Shown one piece after another: positions 45,263 through 56,555 of a DNA stretch of 64,000 nucleotides. Numbering within the stretch: position 1 is the stretch's first letter; each line of letters begins with the position of its first letter. The notes beneath the pieces were generated by a model. It searched no databases and was not told where the DNA came from. It was given only the letters and a program-made list of their open reading frames with translations. The position numbers were made by a program, and so were the translations under genes. Source of the stretch: Isoetes taiwanensis (Eukaryota > Streptophyta > Lycopodiopsida > Isoetales > Isoetaceae); the NCBI GenBank assembly GCA_021234155.1, contig JAJEKV010000260.1:419287-483286 (forward strand), read 5' to 3'.

Positions 45263-46112
45263 ACGCCAGAATTGCAAGTAGAAGGCAATTCTTGTATACA
45301 TGAATTGGTTCCACTGACAACTTCCCTCCTCAGCTGAGCTGGTTCATGTTGACATGAATACCTTGCATTTGGACATCCAGGACTTTAAGTAGATGGACCA
45401 TGCAAATGCTCATGCAATCCATTTATGAACACGTGGCATCATTTTTGCGACACGATCATGCGACCCACACAATTTATAAGGGTTCATGTTGACATGGATT
45501 ATACCATGTCGACCTCCTCATGTGACCTTACTCTAACCTACTCAAGCACAGCAACGCCAGGCACACACACGTTTACTAGTATATCTCTAAACATAAGGGT
45601 ATAGATGTTCTCTCTAAACATAAGGGTAACCGGCTGTCTCATTAGAAAAGAAAGGAATATTTAACAAACATATAAACAACCCTATTTAAGCCCTTTGTTT
45701 TGGCCCGCTGTATCATTCATCCGTGGCCCTTCTGACCAAGCTCGTAAACTCGAATCAAGCGCTTCGGATCTAGTTTTCAACATTCATTCCTGGATGCAGT
45801 CTGAAGGTAATTTGCATAGATCTGTCGCACCTTTTGCAAATCGAATTAAGAAATTACGAATTCAAGCATAATCAGGTATGGATTGGGTCAGCTTAATTCT
45901 ACCTAGATGGCGATTCCAGCTACCCAGATCTTTAGCAGGTGATTTGAAATGAGCACTTTCTGCTGGATTAGTCGGGAATGGCAATGCATTGTAGTCCGGA
46001 TGATCCTAGATTAGGTCTCTCAGTTAATGGGGCCTCATACATGTCTTCTCAACTTCATGCTTTGCGGGAATGATTCTTTTGGCCTTGGGCCTTACCTCAT
46101 AAATTCTCAATA

Positions 46113-49100
46113 ATGTGGTCTAGCATACCCGAAGTCTTGCCGTTCCTAAAGAGAGAGAAATCTGATGCAAGCATTTCTTTGAAATACTCAGAAGTTTCTG
46201 GGTCAGTTCCTCATGTATCATTGGATGTAAGCTTGGATCGGAAAGTGTACAGGCCTGGGGACACCATTCTAGCTACTGTGGAGATAGGCAACAATAAAAG
46301 TTCAAGGAAGACAATATCACCGGGGGATCATCCAGAATCTTATGGCGCAGAGATTGATGCAGTGATAATTGGAAATTTAACAGTAGAAGTTAAAGGCACA
46401 GAGAAACTGGACACACAATGGATAATCACTCCAAAAGCATCTTCAAAACTGCGAAAAGGTGAATGCCTTTTCACTCTTGCGTACATTTGTGAAGGCCATT
46501 TGGGGTCTTATAAATGGGCTTTTATTTCATTTTTTTTGCAGGGGAACGCACAATTCTGGAATCATTGTGTACGTCAATAACATCAAATGCCTTCATTGGA
46601 AATGGCCATAGCAATGCATGTAAGACAAAAATCTTCATGCCAATCTTTTCAGCATTTGATCAAGCCACAATTTGCAACCCAATTCCTCCACCAAAACAAG
46701 ATTATAATGTTTTGGATGAATTATTTCTTCAAATCAGCATTTGTACTCAATTGTAATTTATATATTTAGATGTAATATAGCCAGTATAATTGTATATCTG
46801 ATTGAACATTAAGCAAAGCAGTGCTGATATTGTTTGGTGAAGATATTCATAAATTTCCTTGCTGAAATATGTTATGTTTTGTTGTTCAGATCTGGTACGA
46901 ACTAGCTTACCAAAAATCCTTCCACCGACTTATAGAGGCACTGCAGTACGCTATTTTTATTCTTTGACAGTCAGAATTGACTGGTTGCCTTCCAGGGCTG
47001 GGGGTGTCTCTGCTTCTAAAACATTTGCTACATTGCCTATGTGCTCTTTGGTAAGTTCAGAACTGTCCTGACAGATAAAACGAATATGTAGTTTTTAAAC
47101 TCAATGCTTGAAATAAAATCCAGGTCATAGCAATAATTCCAACAAAAATGAGTCAACTTATTGAGGTTGAAATTAGGTGTCCTCTAATGTGAAATTTGGT
47201 AAGGACCTGCTCAATGTGTTTGACGTGAAACTAATGGATCTTCAACAAATGTTATAAGTGTATTTGTTGTCTGTGAGTTTTGCAAATATTATGAAAATGT
47301 GGATATATCCTTGGTGTTTAGTATCATGTTACTTCCTTGCAGGAAAAGCGGGTTTCAATAAATGTATGGACAATGCCAAATTGCAGTGGACTTACTAGTG
47401 ACGATATGCAAGTCATAGATAGCTATGCTTTAGATGGTAAAAGCTATGTGTTCTTGTCTTTCTGAATTGTTGTCTGAACACATTGCAATTTGCATATTAC
47501 ATTTGAATTCCAATATTGCAATAATGAATATTTGTAAATGGTTTACTTTCTAGGAATTGTTCCTATCATGCCAGTGGAAGTAGAGATACAGTGGAAAGAA
47601 AATAATGAAGATGCTTATTGGGTATGTCCCGGATTTCGAAGTTTTTTTTCTGTGACAATAGTTGTTACAGTTCAAGAGTTTTGATGCCAGTGTAGGGCTC
47701 TTAGCATCTCGCCTGGAGCAGAAGACGATACATATAGTCAAGAATCAGGAAGTGTGCCACAGAGTCCAACAAGAGCACAGTTTGATCGGTCCTTTAGTCA
47801 TAGTTCAGGATCAATTTCTTCAGGGAGCGTACTAGGACATTCAAGGGATTATTCACTCCGTAGTGACTTTAATCGCATGTCATTGAAGCGAGCAACACCT
47901 CTATTGGCCACTGCATTGGAGACGGATGACCAAAGTATGTACAGAACTGGAGTATATGAACTAGTTGGGTAGTTGACTTTTCTTTCGTGGCTAGAGGATC
48001 AACCTTGTTATAATATAGAATCGAAATTTCGGCATCATTTTAAGCACCTATAAATGCAAGATCTGGAATGAGCCATTGGATAATAATTTACCTAGCAGCA
48101 TGTTTTGGGGAGGCCAAACATTCTCGACCTTATTTTTGATGGAACTCTTGAATATTACAGGCTCTGATGCAGTTGGACCAGGCAAGTCAGATCATGCATT
48201 GGTGAATGGAAATGCCAAGCCTAATGGAGGAATACAGAATGATGATGCTCTAGTCATGTCACCCTTATCTCCAGCAGGTATATAACATTATGCATTCAAT
48301 TGTGATGTGCGCCCTGATATTGCATGTTTTAACAGTCCTTTGTCTTGCGTCTTGTTATATAGCTAGTTACATCCGAGGGAAAACTTATAACATTAGAATT
48401 GACGATGAGGTCTTGGTTCGTTTCTCCCCAAAAAATCCAGACTCAACATATTATTTTGGAGATATGGTGAGTTTGATCTTTTCATTTTACTTTCTGGGGG
48501 ACTTATTTGATGGAGTAGCATTGGTCAGGTAGCTGGAGTCATAAGTTTCCCCAAGGACGAAGGATCAAGGAAATGTCTAGAGGTATGTTGCATGATATTA
48601 CTGCAAGCTCGTGGTTGTTTACTGTTTTAAAATTTCAAGGTACCAGGTATCAGCTTTTCTAGAGACACGGGAGGTACTAAATCCCTCATTCATTCATCCT
48701 TCTCGGAGGAATTCACCCATAATAACAAAGGTAGCATGCTTTACTTTTTTTTCTTTCCGGGGTTTGCACGAATTTGGAGTGTTCTTAGAATTTCAAATCC
48801 TCTCAGGTGCAAGCAGAATACTATGAAGTGGTCGCAGATATGCTTCAAACACATATAATGCTTTCTATACCTTTGGACGGCCCAGCTTCTTTTTCGACCC
48901 CTCATATTTCTGTACAATGGATTCTTCGGTTTGAGTTTGTGGCTGCACCTAAAAATGCGCGTTTGGATAAGTACCATCACCCACTTCAAATAAGGGAGAG
49001 AGAGCGTGGAGAGTGGGTGCTGCCACTTATTGTGCATGCACCACTGCCCCGGACCGGAGGAAGGAAAGAAAAAGCATTGTCGTCATTAAAAGAGTTTTGG

Positions 49101-49226
49101 GTCCCATCTCCTAAGGTTTCCGGTTGGACTGACACACCAATCTGTTCGCCTCCTCCTCTTCATGGATTATCATCACCAAAAGCTGATGGAACATCTCAAC
49201 CCAATGGACATCATTGGGCGCCTTAA
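46113..49226 (+). CDS. RGP1: RGP1-family protein, subunit of the RIC1-RGP1 Rab GEF
   Basis: Coding exons are 46113-46458, 46542-46619, 46890-47050, 47343-47436, 47554-47621, 47691-47934, 48161-48277, 48363-48466, 48529-48582, 48647-48730 and 48807-49226. All introns are GT-AG and every phase joins, giving 589 aa. The N-terminus MWSSIPEVLPFLKREK and YRPGDTILATVEI, the middle LPPTYRGTAVRYFY and C-terminal blocks (SYIRGKTYNIRIDDEVLVRF, HPSRRNSPIITK, STPHISVQW) match the plant Rgp1 family. Residues ~250-370 are a serine-rich linker. In yeast and animals RGP1 pairs with RIC1 to activate Ypt6/Rab6 for retrograde traffic at the Golgi; I infer the same role here. Introns are 61-292 bp. A non-coding first exon ending at 45806 (CTGAAG|GTAATT) is likely. 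The gene looks intact. Confidence 0.92.
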
Positions 49227-49952
49227 TAGGTGCTTTGATTGAAAGCGGGTTTTCCTATTTTAGACTAAATATGTTACATATAGAATGTAGCAAATGTGGC
49301 ATGCAATGAAAAAAGAAATGCTCAGAGCAGATTACATTTTGTTATCTTTCAACATTCTTTTTCTCATCAGAAGATTTTGTATACAGTCAAGAATGATGCT
49401 GTAGAAAGTGATTTTATACGAGAATAACAGAGAACGATATGAAGTTTGAGTTAAATGTGGAATCAAGTTGTAAAACGTTTTATGTGCTGCTTTGATGTAT
49501 GATGATCTGTGAGAGGGAATAGTTAGCGAGAATGTTGAAACCCATACATGGGTAGGATCCCATAAAATAACCAGGCATTCCCCCCCGTGCAAATGTAGGA
49601 TATTGTAGAGGCTATTTTCAAAACAATATATTTTCTGTGTCTAACAAGTAACGTTTAGCGCTGAGCTTCCAGAGCTGGACAAGAGACATGAACAATTTTA
49701 GTACATGCTACACGATGGATATCCTATTTCCGAATGCCACGACAGCTGTGTAGACATGGCTTAGAAAAAAAATTCCACTTGTTCTCCACTCAAAGGATCA
49801 AAAACTTACACCCACCTCAGCAAGGCACAACTTCCTATATTTGTTCCTTCTGTATAAGGAACTATGATTGTTCCATATTTAACACCCTTTGGCACAAAAT
49901 AGATCATTTCTTAGCATAGGAAATTTACTAGCTTTACATAGCACAACCGATA
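49227..49952. other. RGP1 3' flank and spacer to the next gene
   Basis: AT-rich 3' UTR and intergenic sequence without a supported gene. The next gene starts on the same strand about 730 bp after the RGP1 stop. Confidence 0.5.
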
Positions 49953-52900
49953 ATGGACTTTGGTTTTGCATTGGGACTCATCATTTGGCTCGTAATTCCT
50001 CTAGGAATTGGTCTCAAAGGAATAATGCGTGAAGGTAGCATTGTAATACAAATTTCCTTTGCATAGACACTTATTTACAAGTTTTGGATGTTGTGCAGCT
50101 AAAGATCAAATAAACAAAATAGTTTGGATATCTTTATACATCATGATAGGCGTGGCACTATTTCTAGTATTGAAAGATGGAGGTAACATTTGATCATACG
50201 AGTTTTTTATAATCCCAAGAGTTTCTATTAACATGGGTGAACTAAACAAATGATATCATAAGGCTTCAAGGAGCAAGTCATTCCACTTACGTTGTATATC
50301 ATCCAGGTTTGTATATGATTTTTGAGTCACATACACATTGCTCCTATAACTTGTATTATGGATATAACTTGTATTATGGATTTTGGGCCGTCAGATGACA
50401 GCCATTTAAAAAAAAAAGACAATGGTCCAAAAGTCAAGATGCTCTCTAAGAGCATCCCTGCCCTCCATTTCAAGTCCTTTACAAGTCATACCTGGCTTGT
50501 TTGACTTGAACAAAAATACATGCAACTATAAATAAAACCATGGCGTATTCTCCAAAGAATAACAAGTTATACCTGCAGATCAAATATCGTGCCCGAGCCC
50601 GGGGAATCGAACCCCAAAGCAAGTAACCACGGCTCAAATAGAGCATAAAGAGAGCTCCAACTAATGGAGCTCCCTTATGCAAGGGGCCAATGCCCCAATC
50701 GAATAAACACCGCCGAAATATAAACGAGAGGAAAATGTGTCCAATTATCAAGCAAACAAATGTCAAATATTTACATTGAAATACCAAAGATACGAAGCCA
50801 CATGGCGTAAATAGTTCGGATCACAACAACATATAAGTTCATCACACATAACCAGGATAACCGGATGCAAGTTCAACACAAAGCTTTCTCAATTCCCCGG
50901 TCGGGCCCAGAGCTAGCATGCCCGATGAGCCGATCAGCCGGGCATATCCCCGTGGTCGAGAGCCCCTTGCCAAGCTCATGTGTGAGCTTAACACATGCAG
51001 CCTCGATTTAAGCACACCAAGACGGTCCCATTGCACATGCCAGATAAAGGCGTAATTTATAGCAACATAGAAGCTTCCTATCGCCTTCTCGGGATCCTCA
51101 ATGAGGTCACGCAATCCATGTAGCCCAGGTACCAACGCACAATGCTAGTCACAAATTCCTCAAAGATAAAGACTTCCCTCACTTTCGGGGAGGATAAGCA
51201 TGTGGGTTTGGATGAGAATCATCAATGGTAGAACCGATGATATCGGGACCAATACTACTTGACCCACGGTGGGGTCTCATCCATGGTGTCGCCATTTCCA
51301 TCCATTTCTCAAGAAGACCCCGCACAAACTGTACCAACCATAAACCAGGAGAAATAATACAATGTACAGATAAATACAAAAAGACTATACACTGCATACA
51401 AGAAGGAACCACATGAAAGAAATCAACCCTTTGCCATGGTGTGGTCCCCCGTAATACACAGGGGATATAGTCCGCACCAACATCGGGGATATCCGCCCTC
51501 CAGGAGGTAAAGGTTCTCTCATGCAGATCCTCAAAGTTTGAGTCCTGTTCGTCACTGGAATGGCATCATCCCAATAGCGCCTTCTACGTGCCCATCTCCG
51601 CCTCAGGGAACAAACCCTGAAGGATAACCAAAGATAATAGTTCTTATGTCAGAAGGCAGGCAGCCAGCAGGATTAAGCAACACTCTCCATGCTGCCCGCA
51701 CTCTGTGTTCATTCACATGGGCAGAATTATGAGGAATAATCCAAGAACTACTTAATGTGTATTTTCCAGACCTCAACATCCTGCACAAAGTAAAGGTCAG
51801 GCTTGGGGATAGTCTACGACCCCCATGATACATCACGTAATGGCATGCCTTATTTAAAAGATTCCTATTATCCAAGACACACAACCCTTTAGTATCACCT
51901 GCACCCCACCTTAAATAAAGATCCTTACCTTTTTCAATCATAGATTCAGAGATATTGTGCATATGACAACTATAGTGAACTTTTCCAAAATCTTTCATAC
52001 AATATCCTACCATTCCCTCAAAACAATGCAGCCTATTATTTTCAAAGCTTTGCGAGACCAACACCACGCCTTGTGAGACTTGGGAGACCAGTTGAAGTCT
52101 TTTTGATAGCATCATTCAAGGCCTTAGGACTTGAGATCGACCTCTCAAAACACCCTGAACATGTAAGTGATGGCCGAGGAGCCCCTTTCCAATACTTTGC
52201 TAGACATTTGGAGTCACTAAAAATCGACAAGGGCATCATAGAAAGATTTGGGAACATCTTGTCGAGGAAAGGCCTAAAGTGTGAGAAACATCAATTGAAT
52301 CCCGGCTCGGGCTAGTATCGGCAAAGGGATAGAATCAGCGATGCGGTGTCGGATGAGCGGGCCATAGAGGCCATGAACCCGGATGGAAGATTTGCATGCG
52401 GCCCTTGCCCTCCGGCCTCCCTTCTTAAAAGACATCTCAAGCAAGTAATCGAAAGAGGTAAAACACATGGACGTAAAGCGTAACTCACTGAGGGAAGGCT
52501 AAATGAAACCGTAAGCCCTCGCAGGAAGATAAGCCAACATGCCGATCCTTTCCCCGCCCATCCTCCGATTTCCCGAAGCTTAAGCCAAGTCTTTGGAGGG
52601 CCTGGGAAGGACGCCTCCCAACCTAGGGAAAAAAAAATGGATCTGTGTATCGTTCGCGAACCCCTCGTCTTTCTCTCGGTATTCATAATGTTTGGTATCT
52701 GAATACCACCTATTAACCTTAATAAATCATATGTTACAAAAATACCAAATTTGATTGTTGCAAGATTATGATTTTTGAGTCACATACACATTGCTCCTTT
52801 TAATTGACAATTTTTCATGATTGCAGTTATTCCTTCACTTTTGTTGGATGAAGTTAGAGGTGAGCTTAGTTGAAAACGTTAAATGGGTTCCATTTTCCAT

Positions 52901-53212
52901 CTTTTTAATCACAATACTTGCATCCACTAGGATCACATTTGGATAATGAGTATCTGTCTATGGTTATCCGTTGTGGCAACCTTTCTTTCTTTTTTGGAGG
53001 ATCAACTATGCATTTTGCTTGTCTACTCCTTCCTTATCTTGTTGGGTAAGTTCTTCATGTAATCCAAGATTATAAATCATTCTTTAGTGTATTATTAAAT
53101 ATTGAAATATTTAATTTGAAGGGTAACTTTTGTGGCACCTCTTAGTTCGATGCTAAGCATCTTGGGGGTCATAGCTCTATTGGCCATTGATGAAGTCGAT
53201 GAAGACGATTAA
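49953..53212 (+). CDS. Small four-helix membrane protein, function unknown
   Basis: Exons 49953-50034, 50099-50182, 52827-52859, 52931-53045 and 53122-53212 join with matching phases (1,1,1,2) and GT-AG borders. They give a 134-aa protein starting MDFGFALGLIIWLVIPLGIG and ending DEVDEDD. Predicted helices are at about 5-22, 35-53, 88-107 and 110-126. The segment before the third helix includes NEYLSMVIRCGNLSFFFGGS, and the C-terminus is acidic and probably cytosolic. Introns 1, 3 and 4 are 64-76 bp. Intron 2 is 2644 bp because of a transposon-like insertion. The frame is open throughout, so the gene is probably functional. I do not recognise the family. Confidence 0.75.
50314..50345. repeat. 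32-bp direct repeat, left copy
   Basis: Identical to 52767-52798. Probably a long target-site duplication of the intronic insertion. Confidence 0.95.
50580..50690 (-). mobile_element. SINE-like tRNA-derived segment
   Basis: A perfect B box GGTTCGATTCC is at 50603-50613 on the minus strand, within GGGGTTCGATTCCCC, a T-arm-like stem and loop. An A-box-like element is uncertain (TAGTTGGAGCT near 50660). The cloverleaf cannot be completed, so a tRNA gene is unlikely. Confidence 0.45.
51603..52300 (-). pseudogene. Rep-like HUH endonuclease relic (Replitron-like)
   Basis: Three rolling-circle replication motifs occur in order on the minus strand. FLTL (motif I) is near 52281-52292, HLHVQGV (motif II, the HUH pair) at 52149-52169, and YCMKD (motif III, catalytic Tyr and Lys) at 51990-52004. 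Spacing is about 40 and 50 codons, normal for single-tyrosine Rep domains. Motif II and the 170-aa open piece carrying motif III (51603-52115) share one frame, separated by one TGA. After motif III come HNISESMIEKGKDLYLRWG, TFTLCRMLRSGKYTLSSSWI and HRVRAAWRVLLNP, without a Walker A helicase. That argues against a CRESS-virus Rep and for a transposon Rep such as the Replitron group. The family call rests on memory of the pattern. Stops and shifts in the N-terminal part mean it is inactive. Confidence 0.5.
52767..52798. repeat. 32-bp direct repeat, right copy
   Basis: Identical to 50314-50345 and 28 bp before the splice acceptor of intron 2. Confidence 0.95.
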
Positions 53213-53639
53213 GTATCTTTACATTCTTTGATTTGGTTTAGACGTGTTCCGTACGGTATCTTCTCGCACAATTGCTTTCACTCCAATTAGTAGTGCGACC
53301 GAAGTGACCCTGGTGGCTGCTTGTCATTTTCGAGCCAAGAGGTCGTGAACTCGCTGAGAAGATTACATGTCGCTTTTGAAAAATGAGTTGAAAAATCGGT
53401 TCAAAATTACTTTATGCAAATTATTATCATCTAAACATATATAAATCATTTTCTTTTTGTATGCTCAACATGCGCCAAACATTTGGATGATGGCCATGGT
53501 AAAAAAGAGACAAAGAAATGGCTGTATTTTTTCTTTCTAAAGCACATCTACTTGGATGAATACACTCTTCTAGAAGTTGGTCCCTACTTTTCTAGGATTT
53601 CTTCCCTTCAGTGTAAAATAGATTTAAAGTTTTGGATTT

Positions 53640-54009
53640 GGTAGGTCCAACATATATTGAATTTGGTAAGTGCAACAGACATTGAATTTGGTAGGTGCAA
53701 TAGAATGGAATCATTTGTATGGATGGAATAGAACGAAGGGCATTTTGCATGATTGCAATTGAAGAGGATGTACGAAATAGGATGGCAATAGATTTTGCAT
53801 ATGACCAGAGCTCATGGTATATGAATTCCATGGTGGCACATTATGAAATATTCGCAGGCCGAATACTCCTAGTGGTGTATAAGTTCTACGCGACATTTTG
53901 CATGTACCTGGTTTACGCCGCAATCTCATCTCATTTTTGAGACTTGCTAATCTTGGACTATCAATCCATTTTGATAGACGATTGTGCAGATTTATCCAAG
54001 ATGGATGTG
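53640..54009 (+). pseudogene. Copia-4: copia protease/pre-integrase remnant
   Basis: Frames on the plus strand read SSWYMNSMVAHYEIFAG, a decayed protease-like start. A shifted frame then reads LHVPGLRRNLIS and LANLGLSIHFDRRLCRF, typical of the copia segment before integrase. It is cut at 54010 by a LINE-C 3' end. The gene is short and broken. Confidence 0.6.
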
Positions 54010-54011
54010 TA

Positions 54012-54670
54012 CTTTTTTTTTTTTGAAGAACTATGTCATCAATATATTAAAAGAATGGTAATGTTACAAAGCAAGTGAGGAGGAAGGAGAACTGCCCCAA
54101 AGAAACAGCGATACCTCGACACTCCACAACAAACTCACAGAAAAACTGCAACTCTACTGCTCTACAACACCCAAGAAGTCCCGCCAAATGGCGAACTTCC
54201 GCTCTACTACTCCGGGGAACACCGTAAAGCTTTGAAATAGCTTGTACCGAGTCGAGGAATCGAGAGGCTCTAAATTGGAATCCCCCGAAAGATCCACAAC
54301 CCGCCGCTTCCAAATCGCCCACACCAACCAAGCCACGCCGACGGATGCAAGGTTTTTTGCCGCAAGAGCGGCCAAGCACCAGGATACACATGAAGTAAAG
54401 AATCGCTGGCTAGTCAATCTCACCAAATGCAGAGCCCTAACCCAATCCTGTGCAGACGCAAGTGAGGGCATAAAACCGCACAATGCCCACAGTCTCATGA
54501 TGAAGGCCACAACAAGGGCGCGAGAGGGCTCACACCGCCTAAACCGACTCACAAGGGCATTCACCCCGATACGGTGCACCACACCCGCCGAAGCACCCTA
54601 ACCTTCGGTGGAGGAAGTGAGCTCCATGTCCACGCCCAAACCGAGCGCCATCGAGAACCCAGAAGCTGCA
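54012..54670 (-). mobile_element. LINE-C copy, 5'-truncated
   Basis: A T-tract at 54012-54023 is followed by the LINE-C 3' motif and an uninterrupted stretch corresponding to the Copia-2 insertion site (AAGCAAGTGAGGAGGAAGG, 54067-54085). Minus-strand coding remnants include LVGVGDLEAAGCGSFGG, RAEVRHLAGLLGCC and EFVVECRGIAVSLGQF. It is inserted into the Copia-4 remnant. Confidence 0.88.
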
Positions 54671-54734
54671 GGGATGGATTGTTTACAATGACCTTGGTTT
54701 TTTCGGTTTTGTCGAAAATCTAGAAAGTCAATAA

Positions 54735-54870
54735 TTTGCAGCCGGTGGTTAACGACATACAAATCATATTTCAATAGAGCCTATATATGATGAGACTCCG
54801 GACGGTCTCAAACTTGAGATATAACAGTTTTATGACTAGTGTGTTACCACTAGACCAAAGGCGCATGTGC
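54735..54870 (-). mobile_element. tRNA-derived SINE, family S1, copy 2
   Basis: A box TGGTCTAGTGG at 54847-54857 and B box AGTTTGAGACC at 54804-54814 on the minus strand. The body includes CCGGCTGCAAATTATTGACT. Homologous to 31470-31605. Confidence 0.65.
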
Positions 54871-54899
54871 AATAGAAATTCAGTATATTCTTTCAAGGT

Positions 54900-55410
54900 A
54901 CATGTTTGCCAGTTCTAAAAAGCATGCGACATGTGTGTGTAGCATGCTCATGTGACATGGCATGCCACATGTGCATGGGACAAGAGCATGTCCAAGCGCA
55001 TGTCGCATGTGCATGCAAAAAGAAACCTTCGAAACCGAGGTCCACATGAAGAAAATAACCAACATGAAAAAACTGGAAATAGTCAGAAAAGATCATTCAC
55101 AGACTTTATGGGAGACCTTGTGGTTTGGTCAAAATCCAGAAAGCCAATAATATGTGGCCATTGATTAATGACATATAAATCATACTTCAACAAAAACTAT
55201 ACATAATGCCAACTCTAGATGATCTTGACCTAAGACCTAATTATTTTAAAACTAGTATTTTAGCACTAGACCAAAGGCACAGATGCAATATAAATCCAAT
55301 TTCAATGCCATTTTGTATGCGGTGTCACAAACAAACATGTCGCATGCACATGTGACATGTGAGTTCCCAAATGCCCGGCAAAAAATACATGTCACAATGT
55401 GCATGCGCTT
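54900..55410. repeat. CATG-rich palindromic low-complexity DNA in two blocks
   Basis: 54915-55020 and 55330-55410 are packed with GCATGC, CACATG and CATGTG words, many self-complementary. The SINE copy at 55135-55290 lies between. No coding role is evident. Confidence 0.7.
55135..55290 (-). mobile_element. tRNA-derived SINE, family S1, copy 3 (diverged)
   Basis: Shares AAAGCCAATAATATGTGGCC, AATGACATATAAATCATA and GCACTAGACCAAAGG with the other copies. The A box has one mismatch, and the B box is degraded. Confidence 0.55.
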
Positions 55411-56214
55411 AGATTATTACCTTTATGACTATCGAACTAACCTATTGTGATTGTATACATGCGATAGCAGGTGATTACATTGTTACATTGGCTTCCTCAG
55501 CATCTTTTAAGGAACAATGAGTGAATGAGCTTTCTTCTTCGTCTTTCGTCCCAGTGTCATCTTCAACAATAACCTAGGATGAAGCGAATAAGATTTCTTC
55601 TTCGTCTATCCCAATGTTATCTTCAGCAATAACCTGGGATGAAGTCTCTATTCAATACGACCTTCATCTCCTCTATCCAATATGACTTTCATCTTTTCTT
55701 TCTTTTCTTTCATCCAATCCGTTGCAGGGTTCTAGACCTTTTGGAGCAACACACTTCGAAGCTTTCTTTAAGGGATTGAGGGGGTCGCTTTCAAACCTCT
55801 AGGTTCCAAGTTAGTAGAACATTTGGATTTATCACACCTTTTCACAAGGAATACACTTAGAAATGATTGGTCGCACTGTATTCATAATCAAATACCCTAT
55901 GATTTGCAATGATTGCCAATCCCATTGATATAAGGACTCGAATCCCCATAAAAGAACAATAAAATCCTTTTGAGGAGTCCCATCCTTAATACCTTTATGT
56001 CTTGAGAAGGAAGACATTTTCCTACATTTTTTTGTGATTCTACTCCTTTTATACATAAGTGGCACAGGACCATGGTAGACATAGGGTGTGAAACCACAGT
56101 GCTTAGTGAAGACATTTTTTGTTCTATTGCTCTTACTTCCAAGCCCGGGGGTTTCACCATTTTGTACACGTATGACCCAAGTGCGTGACTGGGTAGGGGT
56201 TTTTTTGAACTCGA
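55411..56214. other. Intergenic with a ~61-bp tandem pair; no supported gene
   Basis: TTTCTTCTTCGTCT followed by ATCTTCA.CAATAACCT.GGATGAAG occurs at ~55532 and ~55593. A minus-strand frame (55832-56230) of 132 aa is open but shows no family features and runs into the start of the tandem array. Confidence 0.4.
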
Positions 56215-56555
56215 GATACCAATTGTGCATGAATAAAGTTTCTTTAGTCCAGTGATCTATTATTTCAGTAAAGTTCTATGATTCCGTGTTGCTACAACTT
56301 CCCAAATATACATGAATTGTATCAAGTGGTATCAGAGCGGAGGTTTGCGATTCTTTTGGGAACCATGGGCAATGGGGTCACCAGTGGAATTTGGACTCAC
56401 TAATCTGTGAGAGGAATTAAAGAGATCAGAAACGATGGAGCTAGGAATTTTCCCAGAGGGTCGTAAAGATTATCGTTCTTGTATGTGCTGCAAGAACCAC
56501 TATTAGTTCTTATTTTGCGAGAGCATGGCAACGGAATGAAGAGGAGATTATCATT

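Larger units (their letters stand above)
50346..52766. mobile_element. 2.4-kb insertion in intron 2, flanked by perfect 32-bp direct repeats
   Basis: The 32-bp sequence starting TATGATTTTTGAGTCACATA occurs at 50314-50345 and 52767-52798. Removing one copy and the DNA between restores a 191-bp intron, like its neighbours. The insertion holds a 16-bp doublet (ATAACTTGTATTATGG twice at 50346-50380), a SINE-like piece and a Rep-like coding relic on the minus strand. No LTR or long terminal inverted repeats were seen. Confidence 0.8.

Noticed and set aside
51603-52300. Helitron or integrated CRESS/geminivirus Rep
   Set aside because: Only one catalytic Tyr is seen and neither a Helitron helicase nor an S3H Walker A motif follows. 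A Replitron-like origin fits better, though not proven.
53711-53940. Host gene on either strand
   Set aside because: The shifted frame shows LHVPGLRRNLIS and other copia-specific text, so it is a transposon remnant.
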